A stretch of 64,000 bases of DNA from Atherinomorus stipes (taxonomy: Eukaryota; Chordata; Actinopteri; Atheriniformes; Atherinidae). Positions 20,609 through 33,448 of the stretch are shown piece after piece. Position numbers and translations under genes: made by a program. Each line of letters begins with the position of its first letter. The stretch's first letter is position 1. A model generated the notes under the pieces. The model made no database searches, was not told the origin of the DNA, and was given only the letters and a program-made list of their open reading frames with translations. Location of the stretch: NCBI GenBank assembly GCA_023101725.1, contig JALJCO010003475.1, positions 42,948 to 106,947 of the forward strand, in the 5' to 3' direction.

Positions 20609-22267
20609 TCATCTGTGGCTAGTTTAATACAGCATGTGTACTTTGACTTATCATCCTGAAAGACCCAAGAACGTAACCTCAAATCTTGTTTTCTTCCAGA
20701 CATCTGTCTTTTGCAACTGCCTTGAACTCTCGCTTTCACACAATCACATGCAGTAGCATCAGGATTTCCTTTTTCATTCCAACACTGACTTAATGAGGGA
20801 GTCAGCGTTAAAGAGGCCTGCTCTGCATTGCTGTTAAGACACAATCTCCATTTCAACTGCAAGTGTGAGGAGAGACACAGACGAGTCAGCCAGAAAAGGG
20901 AAGACGAGGGAAAAGAAATTAGGGCAGTGATTTGAAATTCCATTTATGATTAAAAAGAAAGTTTAGAAAGTTTTTCACAGGCATTAAACATTCTAAGTGT
21001 GTGGGTTTTTGTCAGTACTGTATTAAAGCCTGTTAGTGTGTGTGAGGTTTTTTTTTTGTTGTTGTTTTTTTTGTTTTTTGTCTGTAGGTTTGTGTTTGTC
21101 TGTGTAGGCTGTGACCATCTGCAGATGCATGCATATGTGCATGAGAGACTACAGATGTCTTCCACTGTAGAAAAGGTGTAATTGTATCTCCATTCCCTGA
21201 CCTTTGCATTATTCAAAAGCTTTTATTGACCTACATGACTTTTTGTCTTAAGGCCAACATTTTCAACCTTATTCATTTATTTATTTGTGTCTGCAGATGT
21301 TTTTTGCTGTGTTGATATTTAAGTAAACGGGTAGCTACAGGGGGCTCATACTATCTGCCTTTTAAGTACAGTGTTTTGTGCTTTTGAATATGAAACATTT
21401 GCAGCCCTTTTTTTCAAACCTGACAAGTTTTTTAATATTCTGTGGGGGTATGTGAGTGCGCACACTCACACCCTCACACCCCTACACACACACACACACA
21501 CACACAGAGCCACATATTTGTGAATTAGTCTTGCTGGGTGCAAAGCATATTAAAGTCAAGCTGCTTATGCCTACAGGGTACAATGACTAATTATTGATGA
21601 TGAAGTTTTGGGCACCTACACGTGTGCATACGAGCTCCAAGTTGCTAAAAGAGTACAGTATATCATCACAGCATGCTATACTTGTCAGTATGAACACTTA
21701 TCATGATTATTATTTTGTTTTTACTTAGACCATCCACAGCTTTAGCAATGCTATGGTAATACTTGTATTTAATAAAATGATGTGATCCTCTATTTCACTT
21801 CCATTTATGTGTTTCTTCTATTTCTTTTTTTGTTTGTTTGTTTGTGATGATTGTTTGTTTGCAACCCACTTTCCCTCATAAGTTTTGTTTAGTTTTGCAG
21901 ACTTTGGTCCTATAGATTGCATGAGCAGATTGTGAGCTTATCTGAGCAGTCTGATAACGTATTTAAATCTTGAATATTACATTTAGTTACAACCAGCAAA
22001 ATAATTTATTATATGCTAAATTTTGGTAGTCTTTCATAATGTTTTATGGCTATCCCATTGATTTTATTTCAAAAGATATGTTGCATGAATATTTAACTTA
22101 AGGTTGATGGGTGGTCACCCAAAATCTTCAAATGGCTTAACAAGTGGAAACCTCATTTACTTTACAAAATATGCCAACATGAAATAACACAGATCCCATC
22201 ACTGCCTTTTATATGGAGAGTCTGGTCTGAACTGACTGTATAATCACAGATGGTTCCATTGGTATTT
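20609..22267. other. No gene; simple-sequence tracts
   Basis: Contains a T/G-rich tract (about 21038-21110), a (CA)n run at 21483-21506 and a (TTTG)n run at 21827-21846. A 122-codon minus-strand frame (20943-20575) overlaps the hAT end and has no recognisable domain. Confidence 0.5.
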
Positions 22268-22445
22268 ATTACCTCCGCCAATGAGGTAATGTTTTCGGTA
22301 GCGTTGGTTTGTCTGTCCATCCGTCTGATTGACCTGAAATTTTCACCAGCCGTGTGCCTCAGCCTAAGGATGAACCCCTTAAATTTTGGTGGTAATCCGG
22401 ATCACCTTTTGGATCCAAGAATGTTTTGAAGGATTCTTTATCATT
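22268..22445 (+). repeat. Dispersed repeat, inverted partner of 34180-34383
   Basis: The blocks ACCTCCGCCAATGAGGTAAT, GTAGCGTTGGTTTGTCTGTC and GGTGGTAATCCGGATC match the reverse complement of 34180-34383. The same opening is frequent in fish genomes. The downstream limit is uncertain, and no inverted termini are seen. Confidence 0.6.
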
Positions 22446-23467
22446 GAGAGATAGGCCATGTTGGAAACACTGTTGATTAGGTGTGAGTGCCCCCTTGTGG
22501 CAGAAGTGTGCAGCTGAGCACAGGATGCAGAAATGAAACTTATGAGCAGCAGTGAGCATGAGGAGAGAAAACTGTTGGACAGACTTCTAGCCACTTGAAT
22601 ATGGTGAACTGTGTGGGTCTGTGAAGAACTGTAACTAGTTGTATTTCTGCCAGGGTCGTGTTCTTACCTGGTTTTTACCGCATTTCGTCCTATAAAGACA
22701 CCCTGATCAGTGAAATCAGTGCATCAGTTCTACCAAATGCACCTCGGTCCCCGGGTACAGTTAACCATGACAGCCCCTTCACCAGCCCCTAACCCACACA
22801 TTCTAGCAGCGAACACTTCATCAGTGGTCAGTAATGCCCACATCTACATTCAACCGTATATAGTTAGTGTATTTAACCATAAGTAAAACCTTATGTATAC
22901 GTGTTGGTGTGATTTGTTGTCATATGGAGGTGCCCGCTGTCTTCCGTACGAGTTGATGTTAGCTACTAGCTAAAACGGAGGGATGCAGTAATGCAAATAA
23001 ACTCCTTAAGGAGGGATGTGGAAATCCTGTTACACTCATATTCAGCTGAATAGCACAAAGACGACATGTAACACTGATATTTAGAATGATTTTCTTTGTT
23101 TTTCATGCATACCTGTCCTATATGCTGTTTATTTACATCTTTATAGTGCTCCACCATTAAAATTTGTAATAAGAGTTTGTTATAAGTTAAACTGAGAGGA
23201 AATTATTCTATTCCTGTTATTTCTGTTTGAACAATAGTTTTTAGTGAGAACTGTGGGTGCTCTTGTACACCTTCATTCTGGCAGCGGTGTACGGTGACGG
23301 CTTCTCAACCAGACAGATGTAAATATCACTGAATGCAGGCTCAGCAGGGACGTGGTGATGTTTAACGGCTCGTGTACAGTCGTCGCTTCTCTATACGGGT
23401 CACAAGTGTCCAACACTTCTATCTTATTTCTGTATCTTTCCTTCTCGGCGACTGACAGGTGATTTAA
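22446..23467. other. No gene or repeat recognised
   Basis: No supportable exon. Overlapping minus-strand frames at 22594-22359 continue the repeat region without a domain. Confidence 0.45.
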
Positions 23468-24616
23468 ACAATTAGTCCTCTGCTAGTCCTCTTAGACCTC
23501 TCTGCCGCCTTTGATACGGTCGACCATGCTGTCCTTATTTCCCGCCTGGAGCACTTAATTGGTATCCGTGGAACAGCACTCAAATGGTTCAAAAGCTATC
23601 TATCTGACAGGAGCTTCTCCGTTGTTTCCGGTGATTCCTCCTCCTCACGTGTTCCACTCACCCACGGGGTGCCACAAGGCTCAGTTCTCGGTCCTCTCCT
23701 TTTTCTGCTGTATCTGCTGCCCCTTGGTTCTATCATTGACAAGCACAACCTATCTTTCCATTTCTACGCCGACGACATTCAAATCTATCTTCCGCTGCAC
23801 CTGACCAGAAATCACACTCCGTCATTCACAAAGCTTTTAGACTGTCTAAATGACGTGAAGTCATGGCTCGCACAGAATTTCTTACATCTTAATGACGCCA
23901 AGACTGATTTTATTTTATTTGGCACTCCACTCATGCTTAGTTCCTTCCCAGACTGCAACACCTCTATTCCCTCCCCCAAGTCCTGCGTAAAAAATCTTGG
24001 AGTTCTGTTAGACAGTGGCCTCAAGTTCGAAAAACAGATCAGCGCCATCGTCAGAACCAGCTTCTTCCACCTCCGTCTCCTCTCAAAGGTAAAACCTTTT
24101 CTTAACCGTGGGGACCTGGAGAAGGCTGTTCACGCCTTCATCAGTTCCAGGCTGGACTACTGTAACGGCCTTTTCGTTGGTCTGAACCAGGCTTCCATCG
24201 CCCGCCTGCAACTCGTCCAGAACGCTGCTGCTCGATTTTTGGTGGGCGCGTCCAGGCGGGAACATATAACTCCCGTCCTGTCTTCCCTGCACTGGCTCCC
24301 CGTCCGCTTCCGAATTGATTTTAAATTACTTTTGTTTGTTTTCAAAGCCCTCAACGGCCTGGCCCCCCCTTATCTGGCTGACCTGCTAGTCCGCCGGGAC
24401 CCCAGCAGGGCCCTTCGTTCTGTTGGGCAACTTCTCTTAGAAGTCCCAAGAACTAAATTAAAACAGTGGGGCGACCGCTCGTTCTCGGCTGCTGGCCCGA
24501 GATTATGGAACTCGCTGCCTCCCGACATTCGTCTCACGACTGAGCTGGCATCTTTTAAATCGAGGCTAAAGACCTATTTTTTTCGTCTAGCTTTTAATAA
24601 TTTTAATTCTAACTAG
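23468..24616 (+). CDS. L2-type reverse transcriptase, 5'-partial, uninterrupted frame
   Basis: The frame is open from just after a stop at 23465 to the stop at 24616, 382 codons. In order it shows [16 protein letters not shown] (block A with the first catalytic aspartate), [33 protein letters not shown] (block B), [12 protein letters not shown] (catalytic YADD), [24 protein letters not shown], and in the C-terminal part [27 protein letters not shown] and [15 protein letters not shown]. These follow the normal L2/CR1 order. The N-terminal endonuclease and the start of the palm are lost to truncation, so no start codon can be assigned and the product cannot retrotranspose by itself. The lack of stops or shifts implies a fairly young copy compared with the L2 piece at 62.7-63.3 kb. 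Confidence 0.85.
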   Translation, partial: TISPLLVLLDLSAAFDTVDHAVLISRLEHLIGIRGTALKWFKSYLSDRSFSVVSGDSSSSRVPLTHGVPQGSVLGPLLFLLYLLPLGSIIDKHNLSFHFYADDIQIYLPLHLTRNHTPSFTKLLDCLNDVKSWLAQNFLHLNDAKTDFILFGTPLMLSSFPDCNTSIPSPKSCVKNLGVLLDSGLKFEKQISAIVRTSFFHLRLLSKVKPFLNRGDLEKAVHAFISSRLDYCNGLFVGLNQASIARLQLVQNAAARFLVGASRREHITPVLSSLHWLPVRFRIDFKLLLFVFKALNGLAPPYLADLLVRRDPSRALRSVGQLLLEVPRTKLKQWGDRSFSAAGPRLWNSLPPDIRLTTELASFKSRLKTYFFRLAFNNFNSN

Positions 24617-24866
24617 TTTACTTACTAAAGATTTTACTCTCTTTTAGGTACACCCTGCGCTCCCCCGAGTAGCCTGTTCTGATTCTCTGTTGGTTGTTTT
24701 CATAGCTCTTGATCTTCTTTGTTCTTAATTTTTCCCAGTATTTAACTTTGCATTTTTATGATGTTTTACATTGTCTCTTTTTCTGTTACCCCTGCTGTAA
24801 AGCACTTTGTGTATCCAATGGGTACTGTAAAGGGCTATATAAACAAATAAACTTAAACTTAAACTT
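23468..24866 (+). mobile_element. L2-clade LINE, 5'-truncated
   Basis: A truncated non-LTR retrotransposon made of reverse transcriptase, C-terminal region and 3' tail. After the stop at 24616 comes a 3' untranslated part with the hallmark end AAAGCACTTTGTGTATCC and GGGCTATATAAACAAATAAA, closing in short repeats of ACTTAA. Such tails are recognised by the element's own reverse transcriptase, and short tandem repeats instead of poly(A) are usual for the L2 group. The endonuclease half is missing, as expected for incomplete reverse transcription. No clear target duplication. Confidence 0.85.
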
Positions 24867-24993
24867 ATTCTCTAGTCTGTCTGCTCAGAGTTGGCTCCAC
24901 CCCGTCATCTTTTGCCCGCCAGGGCTCCCGGCAGGTCACGTGACTGAAAACTAGCAATAAGAGAGACGCCAGTCTCAGTGGGACTCACCTGGT

Positions 24994-25524
24994 TTAAGGT
25001 AGAGTCCAGAGTTTCCCCCTGAAAATAAATGTTAGACTTGTGCAAGTGAAATCTTTCTCGATCCGCGACTTTGGGCCTGTACTCTCGTGCGGGGGTGAGT
25101 TTGTTCGCAACTCCCTCTCCCTGTGTCTATAATTCGCCATTTCCCTTTGTTTTGGTGTGGTCAGGACATTTCTGGTTGGAGATTCTGTATATTTTGCCAG
25201 CCAATGACACAGCTACGAGCATGACACTGTAAGGGAATAAGCTCATGATTGGAGCAAATGCCAGTAACTCCAACTCTTGAAGAAAAATAGAAAGAAAAAC
25301 GGCAGATGCAGCAAAGAAAAGGAAGTACTGTACGGTGAAAAGAGCTTTAGATTGTGCACATTGGAAAACCAGGGTTAATATTAGTTTGGCTTTTACCTGC
25401 TTCCGGGCTTAGAAGGAGAGGCTTAGGCTGAAGACCAAGGCGGCCATTAGCCCAACGGGAGGGGAGCTCAGTTTGAATAATGTTTACAAAAAAATGGTAA
25501 GGGGACTCTGGACTCTACCTTTAA
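24994..25524 (+). mobile_element. TTAA-type MITE, copy 1
   Basis: The ends are TTAAGGTAGAGTCCAGAG and, read inward from the right, TTAAAGGTAGAGTCCAGAG. TTAA is found at both borders. The interior (AACCAGGGTTAATATTAG, TTTGGCTTTTACC, GAGCTCAGTTTGAATA) is repeated in reverse orientation at 26544-27083. Non-coding. Confidence 0.75.
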
Positions 25525-26543
25525 ATAAATTAAAAAAGAAAATAAATCTTAGAGTGAGACATTTTCATATTATTAAGGAGTAGGGCTCGATATAATAAAG
25601 GGCGTTTATGTTAGGTTTAAAAATGTCTCTATTTATACTGTATACTAAAGAGTATTAACTTACTGCTATGGTACGACTCATGATTTAGCTGCTATGACAT
25701 AGAAGGGTGGGTGTGTGGTATTGGCTCTGACTGGCTTTTGATTAAACATATTGTATGTACAAAGGTTATTTGTGACAAAAAGAAGAAGGTAACTGTCTGA
25801 AGCTAGACGCAAAGTGTATGTAAGCCACCTTTCCTCTGGGAACATCGTATTATTTTGACTTTTTTTTTTTTTTCATAATTAACCACAGTACATGGTTATG
25901 GAATGGAAAGGATAAGTTTACACAAAATGTACTGGATAAATGTTTATTTTAAATGTTTACACTGTAAAATGTAATATTGGTTTTAAAACAGAATCTATCT
26001 AGTGATATAGCTTAATTTCAACTTAGTTGTCAGTAATACTAATCTTAAATAGGTTGTAAGAACTTTGGAGGGCAAAATGCCCTTTACTTAAGTTGAATCA
26101 GTGTAATTAAAATGAGTACAGGGAAATTAGTGACGATGAGGGAGTAGGTTTCCCATAATGCAGTTCACTTCTTTTAACAACAAATTACAGCTGATTCATA
26201 AATGAAGGATTTAGAAATAATGTAATGTGACTGCTCTGAACTTGTTTGTTCGTTCCTGTATTTAATACCTACTATCCAGCAGAAACGTCTGTGGTCTGCC
26301 ATTAGTTTCAGCTACCCCCCCCCCCATTAATTACTTTTAAGATGAACTTGAAATCATCATGATGGCACAAAATAGAATGAATTGTGTGAAGCATCTCATC
26401 TAATTTAAGCGAAATTAATCACATCAAGTTTCCTCCACAACCTCATTCACTTTCAGCTTAATCAGATTTATCAAGCTCAAAAAAGTGCTACAAACTTAAA
26501 CCATTCTAGTCGATTCTACTTAATCACTCCTATTACTGAATAC
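25525..26543. other. No gene; spacer between inverted MITE copies
   Basis: AT-rich DNA with a T run at 25859-25873 and a C run at 26317-26325. Nothing recognisable. Confidence 0.5.
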
Positions 26544-27083
26544 TTAAAGGTAGAGTCCAAAGTCCCCCCACCGTTTCTGTTTGCAAACAACAGTATTCAA
26601 ACTGAGCGCCCCTCCCTCTCAGGCCACCTCGTTCTTCAGCCTATTCAGCGTCAAGCCTCTCCTTTAGAGCTCAGAAGCGGGTAAAAGCCAAACCAATATT
26701 AACCCTGGTTTTCCAACGTGCACTATCTAAAGCTCTTACCTTTTCATCGGTGCATCCGCTGTTTTCCTTTCTTTCTTTTTTTATTTTCCTTCAAGAGTTC
26801 GAGTGACTGGCGTCTGCTCCAACCATGAGCTTATTCCCATTATACAGCATCATGTCCTTAGTTCCATCATTGGCTGGCGATATAAACAGAAATCTCCACC
26901 CAGAAACATCCTGGCCAGACCACAACAAAGCGAAAGAGCAAATTACTGGCAGGGGGAGAGTGAGTTGCATTCAAACGCACCATGGCACGCGAGTAAAGGC
27001 CCAAAAGCGTGGTTTGAGACGGATTTCACTTGCACAAGTGCAACGTTTATTTTCAGGGGGGAAATGTCGGACTCTACCTTCAA
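26544..27083 (-). mobile_element. TTAA-type MITE, copy 2, opposite orientation
   Basis: It starts TTAAAGGTAGAGTCCAAAG and ends GGACTCTACCTTCAA, so the right TTAA has one inserted base. The interior is the reverse complement of copy 1 (GTAAAAGCCAAACCAATATT, AACCCTGGTTTTCCAA). Two overlapping plus-strand frames at 26803-27124 are by-products of this repeat and are not annotated as genes. Confidence 0.75.
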
Positions 27084-27289
27084 TTTTCCTAAGGCAGCAA
27101 GTTTGTGTAATTTTTTTTAAGTAAAGCCAACTACTTAGAATTTACAGTGTATGATCTTAAAGGAAGAATCTATGCATGCAGTAGTAAGGTGGAAGCTGGA
27201 AAAGTGCTATACAATGGGACCTACCAGGAAGGCTTGTAACCTGACATGATTTGCTCCGCATATCCATCTGGGAACTATCTATTAGAGTA

Positions 27290-27750
27290 GTTTTGGGAAG
27301 GGGTGAAAATACTGGTTAGCTGATTGGATAAGGCATCTGTTTATCACCGCCTATGATGGTAATAGACAGGACAAATCAACCAATCAGATCAACGAAGGAT
27401 ATGACGTACTAACAAAGCAACGACAAAAACACAAGCAAAAACATCTTTTCCTTTGAGAAAAGGCTCCAGAGCAGTGTTTTGCTCTCCTTTCAGTGAAGAA
27501 ATACTGTGTAATTCCGATAAAACTTGAGCGATAGCCACGCTGACGCTAGTTTCATCCACTGAAGCCGCCATGTTGTTTAGACTGAACTGTCGCTTCTTGT
27601 TGTGTCACACCTCAACCAGTCTCAAAGCCAACACTGATTGGACGTTCGTTTGGTGAACTGCTCCAAATTCTCTTCAACGGAAAGTAGCCAGACTGATCTG
27701 CGAGTGACAACCTGAAGCTCGCGAGATCAGGATGGTCTCACGAGGCTAGA
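27290..27750 (-). repeat. Probable DNA repeat, minus orientation
   Basis: Read on the minus strand from 27750 it starts TAGCCTCGTGAGACCATCCT and GATCTCGCGAGCTTCAGG, a sequence I associate with a common fish repeat. CpG-bearing blocks and a CCGCCATGTTG stretch follow. The left border is approximate and no target duplication was found. A 60-codon minus frame here is not supported as a gene. Confidence 0.4.
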
Positions 27751-29582
27751 AGGCTTGGCCCTTTCTACTGAAACTGAGGCAAAATTAAATTCTTTTTTTC
27801 TCTGACACTCATCTAATGTGCATACTCAAACCCAATAAGCTAAATGAATCTCTGAACGATGAGTACAGAGGAAGAAAATAGCTCAAAACGGTTATCAAAC
27901 GGAACAGGCATGTCTATCCCATTATCTCAACCCTTGCAGCTCACCCCTAACCCTGTTCACTGCCTCCTCAAAGACCTTTTTAGAAATACCAAGATAACCA
28001 AGAAATGACTGCATTGCCAGAAGAATAGCTTTAGTATATGGATGATGGTTTAAAACATTGCAAAAATACAATGAGCTATTAGAAAATATTCTGGCACTAA
28101 AAGGGAGAAAAGCATATAGGATTTAGAAGCCATAACATTCAGAGATAAGAAATTTATTAAAAACCGCATTCAGATACATAAACAAATCTTATTACATTAT
28201 GTACACAGAGGATAAATATGGATTTGTCCTTTGGGGTGAGGGAGTACATGGTTTCATGGTCATGATTAGTGCACATGCATGTGAATATCAGTAACTGGGA
28301 AACTTAAATTTTTAAAAGACATCAATGTAACACCCCTTATATTCAGCAAATATGGAAGGAATACACAGTGGGAGAGAAAGATTGCTTAAAAACTATCTAA
28401 AGATATTTAATCCTATTTGTATTTATGTTCAATTCTTTGATCCCGACCCTTATTTTTATAATGCTTGAATCCTCACTAACAGTGTGCACAAAAAATATGA
28501 AAAACATGAAGCCTATACGCCAAAAATTAATTTGCTTTTTAAAACCGCATCTGCACAACTGCAAGCAATATTCCCCTTAAGAGAAAAGTTCTTCTGAAAA
28601 TATACTCTCTACATGTTCACACTCACCCATAGATGGTCAAAGAACTTTATACATCCTGATGCATAAATATGAGCTAGCAGATTGACACATCTTTATAGTT
28701 AAATCATAGCAACAAACCAGAAGAACCGAAGAAAAGGATTTTTTTCTGATACGGACATTGAGGTGCTTTTATCTAAGGGGCATTTTTTAATGCCTGAACA
28801 CTTGTTCCCTTGTTATTTTTCCATTCACACAGATCTCCTGCTGTTCCTGTGCATCCATCAGTCAGGATTAGATGGGAGTGTCACAGCGGTCTGTAAATTT
28901 TTTCAGCAATCAGACTGAAAGATTCACAACTTGACAAAATGCTTGTGTCAGTCAGTGGAATTACTCGCCCTACGATTTGAATGAAAATGCGAATTAGATA
29001 AACATAATTAATTCCTTTTTGATTTATTAAATTTGATTGAGCTTGTCTGCCTCTTTATTAGGACTTGTGATACGTGGCCTGATGATTGTGTGAGAACTGT
29101 CACAGGCTTTGTTTTATTCAGTCAATTTGTTCAGCTGTTGAATATGTGCTAGGTGAAGAGCTTGGAGAAGGTGGCACTAACTGCAGCATTAATGCTGCAC
29201 CCTTAATGCATCTGGTTGCACTCACCGTGATGTCTGCTTACTGCTGTGATTAAAGAAAAAAAGTCATGCCACCTCAAGCAATATAGCTATATGGGCAAAG
29301 AAAAAAAAAAAAAAAAAAAACTGTGAATTTTTACTTTACTCAGCCCACAGATGCATGTACAACCTGCAAAGCTTCCCATTAGGTTCTCTGGCCACAAAAA
29401 TTACTTTATTTTGCTGAGAAATGCTAAACTGTTAAATGTATTTAAACGGAAATGTGATGTAATACAATGGTAACATGCGTATAATGCTTACAATTCTTAT
29501 AATTACTTGTACAGAATTTAGAAAACTTCCATCTTTTCCTTAAAACTGATTTTTTGTTGTTTTTTTATCTGAATAATAATAA
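27751..29582. other. No gene; possible conserved non-coding stretch
   Basis: AT-rich unique DNA. 28880-29240 is free of simple repeats, carries many ATTA/AATTAATT cores and is listed as a candidate regulatory stretch. An A run lies at 29301-29320. Confidence 0.4.
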
Positions 29583-29650
29583 TAATACTAATAATAATAA
29601 CTTGAACTTATATAATGCCTTTCAAGGAACCCAAGGTTGAAAATCAAAAT
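29583..29650 (-). mobile_element. LINE 3' tail fragment
   Basis: The minus strand reads GGCATTATATAAGTTCAAGT then (TTA)n, the usual form of an L2/CR1-type 3' end with a trinucleotide tail. Only about 70 bases are recognisable; the sequence to about 29830 may belong to it. Confidence 0.5.
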
Positions 29651-30057
29651 TATTCTTGTCGCTCAACAAAGAGAACCTTGCCTAAAAAAAAAAAAAGCCT
29701 GCCTCACACTAGTACCATCTCCTTCTTAATTAAGCCTCTCTACAAACACAGCTCGGCCATATTTAATCAAAACTCAAAACAGTGCAGCACCCGGAGTGCC
29801 AAGCAAGCCCAAATTAATGGATGAATGAAAAGTGGATGAAACGTGTGACACTAAAGGCAAAATCAGGCACTGCTCTTGTCATTAGTAGCTCAAACACTGC
29901 TGGTGGATCCATATAAGGAATGCAAACATATTTTCGACAAAAACCGCAGCAATTAACAGAGCCAGGGAGGTGGTATGGCTGAAAAATGCCGCCAGGCCAA
30001 ATGTGTTGGTTATATAAGTTTCCACGCTGAAATCTATTTCAATTTGTTATTCCCACA
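29651..30057. other. No gene recognised
   Basis: A 69-codon plus-strand frame (29615-29824) starts in the LINE tail and has no domain. The rest is unremarkable. Confidence 0.45.
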
Positions 30058-30122
30058 GGAGAGGTAGAGCAGTGGTTACAGAGATGCCTCTAGGCAAGGT
30101 AGGCCCAGGTTCAAGCCCTCTG
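30058..30122 (+). repeat. tRNA-derived fragment (SINE head or tRNA pseudogene)
   Basis: An internal promoter pair is visible: an A-box-like TAGAGCAGTGG (30065-30075) and a B box GGTTCAAGCCC (30108-30118), spaced as in tRNA genes. The acceptor and anticodon arms do not fold well, so this is not a working tRNA gene. No SINE body is evident downstream. Confidence 0.45.
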
Positions 30123-33100
30123 ATGATTAATAATCTCATTGGGATTAATGATGGTATTAATTATGGTTCTTTGATCCTTGAAAATTCTTAAAATTATATT
30201 AAATATTTTACATGATTAATCTGATCTTGTAAATCGGGGGGGACAGAAAGTCAGAAAGTGGCTTTATTTAGGGTCTTGTGTTTTAGAACAATCATGCAGG
30301 CTGTATTAAAAGCACATCTCAGTCCAAGCTTGAGCTATTCTGGAGCTGAAGCTTTAGAAAACTATTTTATTGTGTAAACAACTAGCTGCCTGCAAAAAAA
30401 AAAAAAAAAAAAGCTAGTCAGTTGTTATAATGGTGATTGATGAGGACAATTTAAATTTTTCTGTTAACTTATGCAACTAAAAATGTGTGCCCTGGAGTTG
30501 GAGCTGGGCAATGTTTATGACATCATATGGCATATCAGCTATAGCTTTCATAAAATTTGGTGTATGACTATTGACTTCCTTTATTAAAAAAGCTTTGCAG
30601 AGATAGCTACTGTAACATTATGTAATGTTGCATGGTCAAGAATCTGCAGTACTGCATTGGTTTTCACGTTTCCAGCATGTCTCAACATGTCACTATCGCT
30701 TCATTGAATGTTTGGTCATTTGATAAAGTTAGACCGCCTATTGTAGGTGCTCGCTCTTTCAACCAAATATTTGCTCATTTAAATTCCATCTTTAATAATC
30801 ATAATAATAACAATAATAACGTTTTTAAAATGTAACATTTTTTAAATGTTCTCGGTCAGGAAACTGATTAAATATGATTTTAAAGGGCACTACTTTTTTT
30901 TTACAGCACGACAGAACTTTTTATTTAGCAATGCCATCACATATTCTCTGTTGACATGGTGGCAAACTTCACCATCATCAGAGAGAAACAACTTAATTTT
31001 TGATCATAGTTTGATGCAGAACAGCACAACAAAGGACTAACAGTAGCATGTCAAAAATATTTCAAATCAGTAGAAAAACGCTTTCTACATTTTCCAGTTT
31101 TACTTTCATGCAGTATCTGCACATCAGCCAAACAAGACAGAATTGTGCAGAAAGTTAAAAAGAACAAGAACAAAACATAACAACAACAAAAGACCCCATC
31201 TCATATCACCATGCTGCCTCTGCTGAAGCTGTAAGAAACAAGATAACAAGATTTAACCTGATTTAGAAGTTTAGAAAAATGTGGTTCCTAGTTCGGTACA
31301 TGCCAAATGATAAACAGCTGGTTTATCTGAATGTTTAAGATATTATAGAACTCATAAGCTTCCAGCCCACATATGCAAAATCACATAGGTTAAACATGCA
31401 AGAGAGGAATCATGCATTTCCTGCCAGATAATGTTACAAGTTGGCAGCTTCCTATACATCCTATAATATAACACTACTATTATTAAATGGGAGAATTACC
31501 TGACCAATCACAGCTGTTCTTATTTTAGTGGCAACAATATATTTATATAAAAACCATTACATAACATTGAAAAGTACAAAAAAGAAAACTCTTTTTTTTT
31601 TTTTTTTTTTTTTTCCCAAAAAGAAGAAATGTGGAACACAAAATATGTTTTGCAAATAAATTATTATCCTTTGTGAGATGTTTCTGCTGGTTTGCTATCG
31701 AGTTTTCCAGTTCAAAGCCATCCTTCTTAAATTAAATATTTCACCATATTTTATTTATAATAAATGTAACTATACTATTCATTTTCATTTTACTTATCTG
31801 CTTAAACATCTTAATTAGCCTTCAAAACAACACAAATACACACAAGAGCTTAATATGAATCCAAACAGAGTTCAAGCATCCGACATTAACACAGAATCAC
31901 AAACATTGGATTCACATATTAATGCCAACTTTAGACAAAGGTCTCTTCAGCCTGTAAACATTTCAGTTGTATCAAGAGACCAAATCAGCCTTATTAAACT
32001 TTTATCCTTTCATGGCATGTGTCTCTCTGTTCCTGCCTTCACCCATGAGGCACACCCTTTTCTTACATTCATGACATGAAAAGTCTGACCCTGTAGCCAG
32101 CGTAAAGGAAAAATAAGAAATCTCTTGGTTAACACGCTCATTTTAGTAATCTCATGCTGAGATGTATAGCGTTATAGTGAGAACATAAATATTTAAATAA
32201 AATTAGACAAGGTGATCTGTAACAAACACACACTTCTTACTGAATGTAGATGCCGGGGCTGAATCTCAGAACAACTGCCTCAAGGGGGAGATCACAGCAT
32301 CAGTCACATGAACACACAGAACTGTACACGCAATAGTAGAAAGATGCATTGATGCATTTCATGTGTAGGAGTTTTATTTACCTTCACATCCTGTCCACAG
32401 CTCTCGCTAACATTCTGTGCCTGTGTTGTTATGTGCATTATCAGAGACAACTTGTGTAACAGAAGGAACTGAGTGGGTTATTTTAATATTTGTTTTCAGT
32501 TTTTGTTAAATACAGTAAAAGTGATGTTCTTTTGAAGCAAATAACTGGAGATTGGGGGGGGGGGTAACAGAGATGAATTAGGGGCTGCTTAAGGGGGAAG
32601 GCAAAGCGACAGAAAAGGAGAAGGAAGGAGGAATCAGGATGAGAGCTAAGGAGCAGGAAAGGAAGCAAAGCAAAGAGAATGAGTGTAAATGTTTACATCA
32701 GCTGTAGCTGTTATTTAACACTCAGTACACAAACAAATGCCCTCACATGTCTGCCTTTAGTGTTAGATAACACAACAGAATAATCAGCAGGTATCTGCCT
32801 CCTCTCACTGGCCTCTGGATGAGAATAAAACAGCAGATGACATACTCTTCCTCCTCCATCCTTCCCACTGTTGTTCCCCTCCCTCTCTCCCTCCCTCCCT
32901 TTTCCTTCGCTCTATACTCCCACCATCCTTCTATCATTCCTCCATCTCTCCCTCCACCTTCCCTGCATACCACCCGCACTCCCCTCCTCTCTCCCACCAA
33001 ACTTCCAGTTTCCATCATCCATCCGTCAATCAACTTTCCTACCTGTCACACTCCGCTCTTCACCTCCGTCATTGTCGTTCTATCTTTTCCTGCTGTCATG

Positions 33101-33448
33101 CAGCTCTCCTTTCCAGCTCACTACTTTTCAGAGAATTGACCTTTTTCCTGTGATTGCAAATATCACCACACCATTTACACACAGTCTGTAAAGACACACT
33201 CGCAGGGCAGCCAAGCAGAAGATAAACCAAAACACCTTCCCACAGAAGAGTTCAGGTTATATAAATGTTTTGCTGGATTTCTTGATATCTGCTGCTTGTT
33301 ATTATTTTTATCACATAATGCATGTATTTATCATAACATGCGTTAATGACGTTTTTAACTCGGGTATAAAAGAAATTAGAAAATGGTGAGATTTTAAATT
33401 GAAGATGTGAGCTGATCTATGTTGAGTTGTTTCTATTAATTCTTACAC
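30123..33448. other. No gene; AT-rich DNA with simple tracts
   Basis: Contains A and T runs (30394-30412 and about 31591-31614), a G run at 32555-32564 and a pyrimidine-rich stretch with TCCC repeats at about 32845-33060. The overlapping frames across that stretch (32743-33191, both strands) come from its composition. No exon, RNA gene or element end was recognised. Confidence 0.5.

Noticed and set aside
26803..27124. Two overlapping frames of 99-105 codons
   Set aside because: They lie wholly or nearly so inside a MITE whose other copy does not keep the frame.
32743..33191. Overlapping 96-106-codon frames on both strands
   Set aside because: They follow a TCCC-rich pyrimidine tract; frames are open on both strands because of composition, with no domain.
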